Positions 7,812 to 16,790 of a stretch of DNA of 64,000 nucleotides are shown in pieces. The stretch covers positions 4,824,001 through 4,888,000 of the forward strand of contig NC_008554.1 in NCBI RefSeq assembly GCF_000014965.1, read 5' to 3'. Each line of letters begins with the position of its first letter. Within the stretch, counting starts at the first letter, position 1. Under the pieces are notes generated by a model. The model was not told where the DNA came from. It ran no database searches and worked only from the letters and a program-made list of their open reading frames with translations. A program made the translations under genes and the position numbers. This DNA is from Syntrophobacter fumaroxidans MPOB. GTDB lineage: Bacteria > Desulfobacterota > Syntrophobacteria > Syntrophobacterales > Syntrophobacteraceae.

Positions 7812-8570
7812 ATGAAACGGATGAAGCTCGCAATGATATGCTCAGTTCTGTTGCTGCTGGTTCCTGCGGTGGTCCTTTCGCAGGATGGTTTTGACCCGAA
7901 TACCTATAAGTCGGACGGCCCCATGCCCTATTTCAATTCCCATGCGTTTCAATCCGGCATAAGGTCCACCGGGAATATAGGGGATATGGCCAAACAGCAT
8001 TCCCCGCTCCAAAGCAGGGCCTCGACCTACGGATTTGCGGCCAGATCGGACGAGGCGCGGTTTTTCCTTATCGGAGCTCTCTATACGGAAGCGCTCGCTT
8101 ATGTGACCGGCGGGAAAGGGGAACTCGCGTCGCAACGGCTCGAGGTCATCGAAGGTGAGTTTGTGAAGATGGGCGCTCCCTCCTCGCTTTACGGTTTCAT
8201 TACAAAAGCGCGCAATATGATCGAAAACGCGAAATATCCTCCAGAGTATCTGGTTACTGTTCTCTCCCTGTTCCAGCCCTTTTTCGAAGAATACGCCAAG
8301 GCCCAATCGGAAGATAAGCTCACTCTGTTCAGAGCGGGCGCCTGGCTGGTGAACATGAGCCTGACCGCCGCCTCGGGGGACCGGGAGCTCTTGAGGCAGC
8401 CGGCGACGCTGAGCTATTTTACCTCCGAGCTCAAGCGGATGGACGCCCCGAAGGGAGTGGTCGACGCCCTGGAGGAAATCGCCGCCATATCCGGTAAGGC
8501 AGACATCACGGACAAGGATACGCAAAAGGTTCTTCAGCTTGTCACACAGATCGAGCAGCTGCTGAGCTGA
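7812..8570 (+). CDS. Secreted helical hypothetical protein
   Basis: 252 residues with a clear signal peptide (MKRMKLAMICSVLLLLVPA, cleavage near VLSQ-DG). The mature part is rich in Leu, Ala and Glu and appears helical, with no cysteines in the mature part and no motif I recognise. Nine bases separate it from the HtrA-like gene and 88 from the M48-TPR gene. A substrate, inhibitor or adaptor of these proteases is possible but is a guess from context. Confidence 0.75.
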   Translation: MKRMKLAMICSVLLLLVPAVVLSQDGFDPNTYKSDGPMPYFNSHAFQSGIRSTGNIGDMAKQHSPLQSRASTYGFAARSDEARFFLIGALYTEALAYVTGGKGELASQRLEVIEGEFVKMGAPSSLYGFITKARNMIENAKYPPEYLVTVLSLFQPFFEEYAKAQSEDKLTLFRAGAWLVNMSLTAASGDRELLRQPATLSYFTSELKRMDAPKGVVDALEEIAAISGKADITDKDTQKVLQLVTQIEQLLS

Positions 8571-8658
8571 CGTCGTCACTCAGGCTTCCCGCGGAAGGCC
8601 GCGGAGCGCGCCTGACTGCATATTGCCGGTGACTCGGTTGCACTGAAGGAGAAACGGG

Positions 8659-10470
8659 ATGCGCGCCTTGCCACTCGTTTTCGTTGTTCTATTCGCCGTT
8701 CCGGTTTTTCCCGATTGGGCCCAATCCTATGAAAACCCCATGGAAACGATCGATTTCTGGCAGCGCCAGTATGAAGAGATAAGGCCGGAAACCGATGCTC
8801 GGGCAAAGAGAGCGCACGAAATCTTCAGCCGCCTGGTCAATGCCGTCGGGAGTCGGCCCGGTGTGGTGCCGAGGCTTTTCATCTCGAAGACCGAACCCAA
8901 AAATATTTCTCTCCCCATAGCCATACCCGATGGGGCGGTCATCATTTCCGGCAGAACCCTTGACATCTGTTCCGGGAACACAAAAGCTGCCGATGACCGT
9001 CTGGCTTTCGTGCTCGGGCATGAACTGGCGCATCTGCTCAAAGATGATTTCTGGCACATGAAGTTCTTCAACGCCCTGAAGACGGCAGAAGCCGGGAACC
9101 CGGCCGATGCGAAGACTCTCGCCGAGCTGAGAGCGATAGCCGGCTCGACGGATCAAGTCCTGGCAAAGGAGCTCCAGGCCGATGAGTATGGGATCATCTA
9201 CGCGGCCATGGCCGGATTCGACACCAGGGCCGTGGTGGATGACGGTAAGGTCAGCTTCTTCGTCGAGTGGCTGCAAGCTGTTGACCCGGCCTATTCCGTC
9301 AATACGCCCAAGGATCCCGATCACCCCACCCCGGAGCAGAGGGCGGGAACGGTAAAGGCTCGCCTTCGGCAGGTTCTGAAAAACGTGGAGATGTTCGAAC
9401 TGGGGTTGGCGTTTTACCGGACAGGGCAGTATGACCGGGCGGTTTCCGCATTCAGGAGGTTTCTTGCCTACTTCCCGAGCCGCGAGGTCGCCCACAATCT
9501 TGCCGCGAGCCACCATCAACTGGCCATGAAGTATTATGCGGGCAAGGCGGGAGGGGCGCCCCCCCTTTTCAGAATGTCGGTCGCCATCGATCCGCGGACC
9601 CGGGCCGGCGACATCGCTCAACGGGGGGCGGAGGATGCCGAGTACCTGTTCAGAGTGCATCTGAAGGAGGCTATTGAGTTGTATCAGCGGGCCATCGGCC
9701 AGGATCCCGGATACGTCAGGTCATATGACAATCTGGCCTGTGCGTTTATTCTGAGAGGCGAGGAGGGCGATGCGTACAGGGCGGTGGTCATGTTGAAGGA
9801 CTCCCTCAGAATTGCCCCGGCTCGAAAAGAGGCGCTGAACACTCTTGGCGTGGCGTTCTTCCACACGGAAAACCCCGAGAAAGCCAAAGGCTGTTTCCTC
9901 GAGGCACTCAAGATCGACCCAGCCTACGATTTGGCGCTGTATAACCTCGGACGGCTGGCACTGGAACGGGGCGATGAAAGTGAGTGCAGGAGACACTGGC
10001 TGGAATATCTCAAGCTGGACAGGAAGACTCCGTGGGCGGCCGCGGCAAGGAAAACCCTGGGTGTCGAAGGTCCGGCGGATTCTTCCCCTCAAGGCGTCGA
10101 ACACGAGCGGGAGAACGTACTGGGCCTTCAGACAGGCGCGTATGACGAGGAAGTCCCAAAAGACTGGGGGACTCCGGAGACGGAAAACGTGCCCCTGGAG
10201 CGTTATCCCTACAAGATCAACCGGTTCGCCAACCACCTGATGACCGTCTCGCAGAACAAGGAGATCGGGCTGATCCTGGCATTCAGGGATTTTTCCGGAA
10301 GAACGGCGAGGAACATCGGCATGGGGAGTTCCAAGCAAGACGTCGTTGCACGATATGGCGATCCGGACAGGAACCTGGAGTCCCTGTCGGGATTCACGCT
10401 GGTCTACGAGACATCGGGAATAGCGTTCAATTTTCAGGAAGGCGGACTGGTCTCCTGGACTCTGTTCTGA
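8659..10470 (+). CDS. Secreted M48-type zinc metalloprotease with TPR repeats
   Basis: 603 residues; signal peptide at 1-22. The zinc site HELAH is at residues 121-125, with the third ligand probably Glu176 in ELQADEYG, the M48 pattern (BepA/YfgC-like). Residues about 240-460 contain tetratricopeptide repeats (AFYRTGQYDRAVSAFRRFL and similar). The C-terminal about 120 residues (from AYDEEVPKDW) form an extra domain of unknown role. BepA-type proteins handle outer-membrane protein assembly and degradation in the periplasm. The start has AAGGAG upstream (GAAGGAGAAACGGG). Third gene of the protease operon. Confidence 0.9.
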   Translation: MRALPLVFVVLFAVPVFPDWAQSYENPMETIDFWQRQYEEIRPETDARAKRAHEIFSRLVNAVGSRPGVVPRLFISKTEPKNISLPIAIPDGAVIISGRTLDICSGNTKAADDRLAFVLGHELAHLLKDDFWHMKFFNALKTAEAGNPADAKTLAELRAIAGSTDQVLAKELQADEYGIIYAAMAGFDTRAVVDDGKVSFFVEWLQAVDPAYSVNTPKDPDHPTPEQRAGTVKARLRQVLKNVEMFELGLAFYRTGQYDRAVSAFRRFLAYFPSREVAHNLAASHHQLAMKYYAGKAGGAPPLFRMSVAIDPRTRAGDIAQRGAEDAEYLFRVHLKEAIELYQRAIGQDPGYVRSYDNLACAFILRGEEGDAYRAVVMLKDSLRIAPARKEALNTLGVAFFHTENPEKAKGCFLEALKIDPAYDLALYNLGRLALERGDESECRRHWLEYLKLDRKTPWAAAARKTLGVEGPADSSPQGVEHERENVLGLQTGAYDEEVPKDWGTPETENVPLERYPYKINRFANHLMTVSQNKEIGLILAFRDFSGRTARNIGMGSSKQDVVARYGDPDRNLESLSGFTLVYETSGIAFNFQEGGLVSWTLF

Positions 10471-10595
10471 ACGCGCGGATCGTTTGCAGCAAGCCCCCGA
10501 CATCGCGCGGACGCTTCATGATTCCCTCCGGAGCGGAGGCGACCGCTTTCGCCGGGGTATCGAGGCGGGCGGGTTTCCCGGCCCCCGGCGCTTTC

Positions 10596-13445
10596 CTACC
10601 TGAAATTCCCCATCAAAACGAAGGGCGCCCAGAAATAAGGGTGGGCGTAAGGTGCCGACGGAGGTGTTTCAAAGGACGGGCTGTTCCTCCCGCCGCAATC
10701 GCGCGACTGCCCGGCCTCTTGCTGGGATGGCGGCTCGCTGGATGGCTCTTTCTCCTCTTCTCCCCGGAGCAATTCCAGCTGAGCCCGGCGCAGGCACTCG
10801 GCCTTGTTTGTGGAGGGGTTTCCCGCGCGCGCTTCGTACATTTTCTTCATGAGCAGTCCTGTACTCCTGTCGGCAACGGACCATAGGGACGCGATAACCC
10901 CTTTTGCCCCGCTGCGCTGTGCAAGCACTCCGAAACCCTCGACTTCCCGCCCGTCGGCATCCCGTGCGCCCAGTCCGGTTTCACATGCCGAAAGGGTCAG
11001 CAGGTCCACCTCGTCAAACCGGAAGCCCTGGTGCTTGATTTTGTCCAAAGTCAGCTGAGACCCGTCGCCCATCAACAGAAAGGATTCCTCGGCTGTCGGT
11101 TGGAAGACGAAATGGCTGGCAATGTGCACCACGGGGTAGTCGCGAAGGAGCGCCTCGCGCATGGCGTCAACCGTGAACTCGCCGTCGAGTTTCACGATAC
11201 CCGGGAGAACGCCGCCTTTGCCTTCCTGCCCGACAATACTGTGCAATTCATATCGAACCGAAGGCAGGGCCCTGAAATGGTCGCTCACCTTGTCCGCGAC
11301 CCCGAACCCGGCAACTTGCCAGGATAGGGAAGGGGAATCCCTCAGCCTGTCACGGCTGGCGGGCGTAAAAACCACGGGCGTATAGCGCTCGATCAGGTAC
11401 TTCCGGCCGTCGTAAAGACAGGAGAAAGGAATGTATCTGAGTGCTCCATCAAGCGAAAGCAGAAGTGTCGTGGCGCCCGCCTGCTCCAGGTCGCGGGAAA
11501 TCGGGCCCAGGACAGCCGTGAACAACTTCCTGGAAGCGGGCCGGGGGTCTTTCGACGGGCACAGGAGATCCTTTCTGAGATCCGAGATCATGTGATTGAG
11601 CTCGATGGCGCTGACGTTTGTCTCTCTTGCCAGTTGTGTTTCCGAAGTCGTCAGTATGACGATCAGTTTCTTTTCGGTCACGAGATAGTGGACGACGACC
11701 GTCCCGTTTCCCAGGTACCTCAGGAGGGACTGGAAGGACTTCAGGTCGCGCAGGCTTTTTTCCGTCAGCTCCGCGGCTTTTTCCCCGGCGGTTTTCTCAA
11801 ATTCCGCGGAGATCCTGTCGATGAAAGCCTCGAAGGTGCGGCTCGCTGTCTCCAGGTCGGACAGGATTTCCTTCTGCTTCTTCCTGTCCTCCTCGGTGAG
11901 CTCGCTGCTCTTGGCTTTTCTCCTGATTTCCGCATACTCCGCGCCTCTCTGCGCAATTTGATCGCTGATCATGGCGAATTTTTCAACCCAGGGTTTTTCG
12001 GCCTCGCTGTAGCCGATCCCTTCGCCGGCCTTCGGGACCTCCATTCCTCGCACAAACTCGAAAAACTCCTCTTCCTTCAGAAGGTCCATCACCTGCTGCG
12101 CTTCAGGAATTCTGCCCATGTTCGTCAACAGTGTCGCAAGGCGCTTGTAAACGTTTTCCTTGTCGCGGATGAAGCTTGTCCGGAGAGACATGTCCATGCT
12201 CGCCATGGAGGACCGCATGGCCTGAATTGCATTGATCGCCTGTTTTCCGAAGAGGATGGCGACGTTCGGATTGCCGAGCTTTGAAAAGGTCGAGCTCATT
12301 CCGGCGAGCACATTCCATTGAAGCTGGGCGTCGCCGGAGCGCAGCGCGGCCGGCAGCGCCTTTCGGTAGTATTCGATCGCCCTGGAGCATTCGCCGGTGG
12401 ACTGGTAAACCGACCCCAGATTGTTGTAGGTCCTCGCCGTGGCGGGATGATCGGAGCCAAGCCTGCTCAACTGGATCGACAGTGCCTTGTCGAAATACGG
12501 CAGTGCCTTTTCGAACTCCCCCATGCTCTCGTGGGTGGAGGCAATGTTGTTGTAAGTCACCGCGGTGGCCGGGTGATCCGGACCGCTGGTCTTGAGATCG
12601 ATTTCGAGCGCCTTTCGGTAGTGTTCGAGAGCTTCGGGGTATTGGCCCAGGGCCTTGTGAACCGATGCTATGTTGTTATACGTGATGGCTGTGCCGGAGT
12701 GTTCGGGACCGTAGGTTTTTATATAGACGGGCAAGGCTTTGTTGAGGTTTTCGAGGGCTTTTTCGTACTGGCCCATGGCTTTGTAGATCCCGCCCAGGTT
12801 GTTGAAGGCGGTTGCCGTGGCCGGGTGTTCCGGTCCGAAGACCTTCAGCCTGATGCTCAGCGATTTCTCGTAGTATTCGAGCGCCTTTTTGTAATTGCCC
12901 GCCTCTTCGTAGACCGAAGCCGCGTTATTGTAAGATACGGCGGTGTCGGGCTGGTCCGGTCCACTGCTGCGGATGAGTATGACCAAAGCCTTCTCGAGAT
13001 GCGCGAGTGCTTCGGGGTACTGTCCCATGTAGCGGTGCATTCTCCCCAGGTTGTTGTGTGACACCGCCGTATCGGGGTTGTCGGCCCCGAAGATCCGGAT
13101 GGCAAGCTCGAGATCCCGGCGGTGGGTTTCCAGGGCCATGGCGTAGTCCCCAAGAGCCTCGTAGGTGGCGGCCAGCCCGATCAGTTCCAAGTGCGCCTTC
13201 TCGGGGCGGCAGTAAATGTCCGTTGAGAGCGCCTGGTCAAGCAATTCCAAAGCTTCGCGATACCTGCCCGCCGCATAGGAATCTTCAGCCCCGGCAAACC
13301 GGTCGTCCGCGGCTTTCGTCAGAGGGCCGCAATCACCAAGGGCCGTTCCGTGCAATGCGTGCAGGAACACGATCAATAAGCAAACAGCCCGGAAGAACCT
13401 TCCTATAATGCCGGGCTTCACTTCGTCGGGAACCCGTCCATTCAT
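10596..13445 (-). CDS. TPR-CHAT caspase-like protease
   Basis: 949 residues: signal-like hydrophobic N-terminus (about residues 15-33), at least seven 42-residue kinesin-light-chain-type TPRs (AVSHNNLGRMHRYMGQYPEAL and relatives) up to about residue 370, a helical linker, then a CHAT domain. The caspase dyad is visible as His about 778 (VHIASHF) and Cys821 (LTLSACETG). CHAT proteases are clan CD cysteine peptidases used in signalling and in some immune or cell-death systems. The probable export signal and periplasmic neighbours suggest action outside the cytoplasm here. It converges on the M48 gene. Confidence 0.9.
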   Translation of the reverse strand: MNGRVPDEVKPGIIGRFFRAVCLLIVFLHALHGTALGDCGPLTKAADDRFAGAEDSYAAGRYREALELLDQALSTDIYCRPEKAHLELIGLAATYEALGDYAMALETHRRDLELAIRIFGADNPDTAVSHNNLGRMHRYMGQYPEALAHLEKALVILIRSSGPDQPDTAVSYNNAASVYEEAGNYKKALEYYEKSLSIRLKVFGPEHPATATAFNNLGGIYKAMGQYEKALENLNKALPVYIKTYGPEHSGTAITYNNIASVHKALGQYPEALEHYRKALEIDLKTSGPDHPATAVTYNNIASTHESMGEFEKALPYFDKALSIQLSRLGSDHPATARTYNNLGSVYQSTGECSRAIEYYRKALPAALRSGDAQLQWNVLAGMSSTFSKLGNPNVAILFGKQAINAIQAMRSSMASMDMSLRTSFIRDKENVYKRLATLLTNMGRIPEAQQVMDLLKEEEFFEFVRGMEVPKAGEGIGYSEAEKPWVEKFAMISDQIAQRGAEYAEIRRKAKSSELTEEDRKKQKEILSDLETASRTFEAFIDRISAEFEKTAGEKAAELTEKSLRDLKSFQSLLRYLGNGTVVVHYLVTEKKLIVILTTSETQLARETNVSAIELNHMISDLRKDLLCPSKDPRPASRKLFTAVLGPISRDLEQAGATTLLLSLDGALRYIPFSCLYDGRKYLIERYTPVVFTPASRDRLRDSPSLSWQVAGFGVADKVSDHFRALPSVRYELHSIVGQEGKGGVLPGIVKLDGEFTVDAMREALLRDYPVVHIASHFVFQPTAEESFLLMGDGSQLTLDKIKHQGFRFDEVDLLTLSACETGLGARDADGREVEGFGVLAQRSGAKGVIASLWSVADRSTGLLMKKMYEARAGNPSTNKAECLRRAQLELLRGEEEKEPSSEPPSQQEAGQSRDCGGRNSPSFETPPSAPYAHPYFWAPFVLMGNFR

Positions 13446-13880
13446 CTTTCGCTCCTTGGCTCGTTCGAGCGCCTGGATGAAGAATCATGTCGAATGCGTC
13501 GGTTTCGACACTCGAAACCTTCGCCGACACGCGCTGCGCATTGCTTGAGCGCCTGCCGGCGATACCCTCGGTATATTTTGACAAGTTCGATCCTGAAAAG
13601 TTGCATTTCTCCGAGGGATGAACGCAGGGTACATGAGAGTTCCCAAGTCAGACGGGTGATTGACCGAGGAATGCCGGGAAGCGCCGTGGGCGGTTGGCCA
13701 TCCGGAAATCGAAGGGCTTCGGGCCGCGCCGGCCCTCGTCCAGAGCAATGCCGAGGGAACGCCGTCGGGATTTTGTTTGACAAGAGTTCCCCGAGCGACC
13801 CGTGAACCCGCTGCCGCCATTGAGAGACAAGTGCGGAGGCGGCCCGGCCGCCCGGATCGCCCGCCCGGTCCTCATCCGTA
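13446..13880. other. Intergenic, no gene recognised
   Basis: About 435 bases between two minus-strand genes. Many overlapping frames are open because of high GC, but none has a ribosome site or a plausible protein. The CHAT gene promoter should lie in the part next to 13445. Confidence 0.4.
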
Positions 13881-14288
13881 TCATCGGACGCGGTAAGCCT
13901 GCCAGCGGCTGCCCGTTATGCGGTCTTCGCAGAGCATCTGGTCCGGGCCGACCATTTGAAAGAACACCGTCTCGCTCTTGACCCAGTGCATGCGCACACC
14001 GTTGTACCATTTGGGCTCGTGGTCAGTGATATCGAAGTGTATGTATCCGGAACCGACCGTGTACACGCCGGTGTCCCAGGTGAAGACCTGGCCGGCCCTG
14101 AATGTCTTGGTGAAGCGGCCGTCGGGCATCAGGGCGGTCTCGCCCGTTGCCGGTCCCCAGGGGGTCGGGACCTGGGCGCGCCAAACGCCGACGAGATTCG
14201 GCGTTGTCGAGTCCTGCGCGGAGGCGAGGGAGGAAGCCGCCAGCAGGCAAAGGAGCGCCGACAGGACAATCCAAGGGGCTCTTTTCAT
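13881..14288 (-). CDS. Secreted small beta-rich (lipocalin-like) hypothetical protein
   Basis: 135 residues with a signal peptide (MKRAPWIVLSALLCLLAASS, cleavage after ASA). The mature part opens NLVGVWRAQ, then alternates short strands and turns (TGETALMPDGRFTKTF, VYTVGSGYIHFDITD), the look of the small one-domain lipocalin-like proteins of Gram-negative bacteria that start with GxW. A ligand cannot be inferred. It is divergent from the RiPP cluster and so may share its promoter region. Confidence 0.75.
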   Translation of the reverse strand: MKRAPWIVLSALLCLLAASSLASAQDSTTPNLVGVWRAQVPTPWGPATGETALMPDGRFTKTFRAGQVFTWDTGVYTVGSGYIHFDITDHEPKWYNGVRMHWVKSETVFFQMVGPDQMLCEDRITGSRWQAYRVR

Positions 14289-14509
14289 AGAGTTTCTCCT
14301 CGAATGAGCGGGTCTGATTCAGGCGTTCCACCGAGGCGAATGCCGAAGGACGTGACTGCCGGCCGGACCGGCGCGCGCGGTTCCACCGGGCAACGTCACG
14401 GTCCAGAGCATGTTTCAGGCGATAGGGGCCGTCTGTTTGATGGCTGAAATATCTTGTGATATCAAATCGGTAAGGCCACTCGGAATCAAGTTATCACCCG
14501 CTGTGGACA

Positions 14510-14540
14510 CTGTCAAGCACATTCAAATTTAACTTGACAG
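14510..14540. promoter_or_regulatory. Inverted repeat, candidate operator of the RiPP cluster
   Basis: Perfect 8-bp arms CTGTCAAG (14510-14517) and CTTGACAG (14533-14540), 15 bases apart, in the 341-bp gap upstream of the precursor gene. The right arm contains TTGACA, a -35-like hexamer. A TATAAT lies at 14562-14567, but 22 bases away, too far for a standard sigma-70 promoter. It may be a repressor site, or a promoter that needs an activator. The rest of the gap (14289-14629) shows nothing else I can name. Confidence 0.45.
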
Positions 14541-14629
14541 ACAAAAGAGAATATGATTTCATATAATTGCCGCACGTGTATCCCTTCTGCCATACATGCC
14601 GTAATGCACCATAAAGGAGGTGGACAGCC

Positions 14630-14758
14630 ATGAAAGATCAAGGATCCCGGAAGAAGTCCTATGAGCCGCCCAAGGCGACCGTCGTCCAGGTCCAGCTGGA
14701 GGAGCGGGTGCTGGGCTGCAATTTCAGCACGATCAAAGTTTGTGGGCTCACCGAGTGA
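14630..14758 (+). CDS. RiPP precursor peptide of cluster 1
   Basis: 42 residues beginning MKDQGSRKKSYEPPKATV, with AAAGGAGG 9 bases before the ATG. The leader carries KKSYEPP (Y-x-x-P), then VQLEERVLG and core C-NFSTIKV-C-GLTE (Cys30, Cys38). It is colinear with the three array peptides at 5.5-6.0 kb and is followed by an attenuator and then by genes for a PqqD-like protein, a radical SAM/SPASM enzyme, a peptidase and an exporter. That order is typical of radical-SAM RiPPs. The likely modification is a thioether or C-C link involving Cys30 and/or Cys38; this is inference. Confidence 0.85.
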   Translation: MKDQGSRKKSYEPPKATVVQVQLEERVLGCNFSTIKVCGLTE

Positions 14759-14794
14759 GTCCCACCGCCGGTAGTCATCAAGTCAGCCCGAGGG

Positions 14795-14829
14795 AACGCC
14801 TGCGCAAAGGGATTTGTCGCGGGCGTTTT
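14795..14829 (+). terminator. Attenuator between precursor and maturation genes
   Basis: Stem AACGCCTGCG (14795-14804) with CGCGGGCGTT (14818-14827), 10 bp with one G-T pair, followed by TTTT. It sits 37 bp behind the precursor stop and before the PqqD-like gene, so it should let most transcripts stop after the precursor, giving excess substrate over enzymes. The stem is almost the same as the terminator of the orphan array (5424-5460), at the same 37-bp distance. Confidence 0.75.
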
Positions 14830-14852
14830 GGTGTACTGCAGAGGACTCGGAC

Positions 14853-15119
14853 ATGAAAAGAAGTGAAGACTTCTCGTTGCGAAATGTAGGGGGCCAGGAC
14901 ATTCTGGTGCCGCTCGGTGCGAAGGTGCTGGATATGAACGCCCTGATAACCCTCAATGCAACGGGGCGTATCGTATGGGAGCTCCTCGCGCAGGACCGTT
15001 CCCTCGAGTATCTGGTGACGGAGGTCGTGAAGGAGTTCGACATCGACGAGGACAGTGCCCGTGGCGATGTCCAGGCTTTCCTGAACGAGCTCGGGCGGTT
15101 GGGGTTGCTGAAGACATGA
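14853..15119 (+). CDS. PqqD-like RiPP recognition element protein
   Basis: 88 residues from the ATG at 14853 (AGAGGA upstream; an earlier frame start at 14814 overlaps the attenuator). The pattern DILVPLGAKVLDMNALITLN-x-TGRIVWELL followed by helices ending FLNELGRLGLL is that of PqqD/RRE proteins (LN-x-T-x3-W), which bind the precursor leader and hand it to the radical SAM enzyme. The stop overlaps the start of the radical SAM gene (ATGA), so translation is coupled. Partner: leader motif YEPP of the peptide at 14630 and probably of the array peptides. Confidence 0.85.
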   Translation: MKRSEDFSLRNVGGQDILVPLGAKVLDMNALITLNATGRIVWELLAQDRSLEYLVTEVVKEFDIDEDSARGDVQAFLNELGRLGLLKT

Positions 15120-16177
15120 CCCAGACACCTACACAATACGGGGCGCTGGTCAGCGAGATGCTCAGGCGGGCCGCCGTACACCGCCAACCCGCCCACGGGG
15201 CCTTCGAGCTGACCGGGCGCTGTAATTTGTCCTGCCGGATGTGCTACGTGCGCAAATCCGCGGGAGACATGGCGGAGGCCGCAAGGGAGCTTCCGGCTTC
15301 GGGGTGGTTGGAGTTGGCCCGCCAGGCGGTGGATCACGGCATGGTCTTCCTGCTTCTCACAGGCGGGGAAGTCTTTTTGCGTCGCGACTTTTTTGAGATA
15401 TATGAGCCACTTACACGTATGGGCCTGTCCCTTGCCCTCTTTACCAACGGCACGCTGATTACGAAGGACATCGCGTCGCGCCTGGCCCAGGCACCCCCGA
15501 GCCGCGTCGAGATCACCCTTTACGGAGCGACCGCGGCGACCTGCGAGGCGGTCACCGGCAGGCCGGGCAGTTTTGCCGCCTGCAGGGCCGGCCTGGAAGC
15601 CCTCCTGTCTCAGGGCATCACTTTCGGGCTAAAAACCACCGTCACGAGGCAGAACGTGTGGGAACTGGAGGCCATGCGCGGCATGGCGCACGGCTGGGGC
15701 GTGCCGTTCTCCGCGTCCTGGCTGCTCACCCGACGTCCGGACGGGTCTAACTCGGATGTGGAAGACTGCCGCCTGTCCGCCGAGGAATGCATCGAGCTCG
15801 AGGCCACGGACAGCGCCACGGCGGACGAATGGACGGAGGCGGCGCTCAGGGAAACGGCCGCCGGCAGGCACGACAATTTCTATTGCCAGGCGGGAAAAGC
15901 CGCGTTCGCGGTCAATGCGGCGGGAGAAATGAACGCATGCCTGCTTCTGCCCCACCCGGCCGCCCGGCCGTTGGAGATCGGTTTTCCCGAGGCGTGGAAA
16001 CAGGTGCAGGAATTCGTTGATTCCGCGCCTCCGGCCGGATCGGAGTGCAGTGCCTGTGACGCCTTTTCCTACTGTGGGCGATGCCCGGCATGGTCGATGT
16101 CGGAGACGGGCACGCTGACCGAGGCCGTGCCGTACCTGTGCGAAATCGCCCGCGCGAGAAAGAGTCGCTATGAATAG
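15116..16177 (+). CDS. Radical SAM/SPASM peptide maturase, cluster 1
   Basis: 353 residues. The radical SAM cluster ligands are Cys36, Cys40 and Cys43 (CNLSCRMC), followed by the GGE motif in LLLTGGEVF. The C-terminal third has the SPASM pattern: CQAGKAAFAVNAAGEMNACL and then C-SAC-DAFSYC-GRC, binding auxiliary iron-sulfur clusters. Such enzymes make thioether or carbon-carbon links in RiPPs. The start overlaps the PqqD-like gene by four bases. Substrate is inferred to be the 42-residue peptide at 14630 and the orphan copies. It is clearly related to, but different from, the enzyme at 45654. Confidence 0.9.
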   Translation: MTQTPTQYGALVSEMLRRAAVHRQPAHGAFELTGRCNLSCRMCYVRKSAGDMAEAARELPASGWLELARQAVDHGMVFLLLTGGEVFLRRDFFEIYEPLTRMGLSLALFTNGTLITKDIASRLAQAPPSRVEITLYGATAATCEAVTGRPGSFAACRAGLEALLSQGITFGLKTTVTRQNVWELEAMRGMAHGWGVPFSASWLLTRRPDGSNSDVEDCRLSAEECIELEATDSATADEWTEAALRETAAGRHDNFYCQAGKAAFAVNAAGEMNACLLLPHPAARPLEIGFPEAWKQVQEFVDSAPPAGSECSACDAFSYCGRCPAWSMSETGTLTEAVPYLCEIARARKSRYE

Positions 16178-16285
16178 CCCGCCCGGCGTATTCGCCGGCT
16201 GTCGCCGACGGCTTTTCGAGAGGATCGGGGCTGCATTTCGTGGTCGGCTCGAATCGAAGGCGCACCATTGCGTGGGGCCCGGCAC

Positions 16286-16741
16286 ATGATCATCCCCGCT
16301 CGTGAATTCATGCCGCTGGTCCTGGCCGCTCTTGAAAGCAATCAGCGCGTGCGCATGACCGCCATGGGCAGCAGCATGTTCCCCTTCATCCGCGGCGGGG
16401 ATGTGGTGGAAATCGAACCCATCCGCTCTCCGCCGGTGGCGGGAGACGTGGTCCTGGCGCAGCGCGCTCTCATGCCCCAAGGGGAGCGCTACGTCGTGCA
16501 CCGCATCGTCCGGATTGAAGGAGAAATGTATTTCCTGCGCGGCGATGCGCAGAAAAATTGTGAAGGGCCGTTTACGCGAAGAGACATTCTGGGCAGGGCC
16601 GTCCTGGTTTTCCAGAAGGGACGCGTACACAGGCTCGATCACGGCATATGGCGCCGAGCGGGCTTTGCGTGGAATCGCTGTGCCCCCCTCAATCTTTGGC
16701 TGTTCCAGCTGACGCGTCAATTCCAAAGAAAGCGCAAATAG
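16286..16741 (+). CDS. S26 (SipW/S24-type) signal-peptidase-like protein
   Basis: 151 residues from the ATG at 16286; a TTG at 16268 with GAAGG upstream is an alternative start. The catalytic Ser30 is in MGSSMFPFIRGGDVV and the second catalytic residue is His72 in YVVHRIV, the Ser-His type of archaeal/SipW signal peptidases rather than the bacterial Ser-Lys type. GDAQ and the GRAV box also fit. A leader-cleaving role for the modified peptide is the natural reading here, but such genes are known in peptide clusters without proven function. It lies between the radical SAM and ABC genes. Confidence 0.8.
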   Translation: MIIPAREFMPLVLAALESNQRVRMTAMGSSMFPFIRGGDVVEIEPIRSPPVAGDVVLAQRALMPQGERYVVHRIVRIEGEMYFLRGDAQKNCEGPFTRRDILGRAVLVFQKGRVHRLDHGIWRRAGFAWNRCAPLNLWLFQLTRQFQRKRK

Positions 16742-16790
16742 ACTGCCGGGGCGTTTGCCCGGCGGCCCTGTTCCCGGCACGGGGATCGGC

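Noticed and set aside
14534-14567. Sigma-70 promoter TTGACA / TATAAT before the cluster 1 precursor
   Set aside because: Spacing is 22 bases, outside the normal 16-18; kept only as part of a candidate operator.
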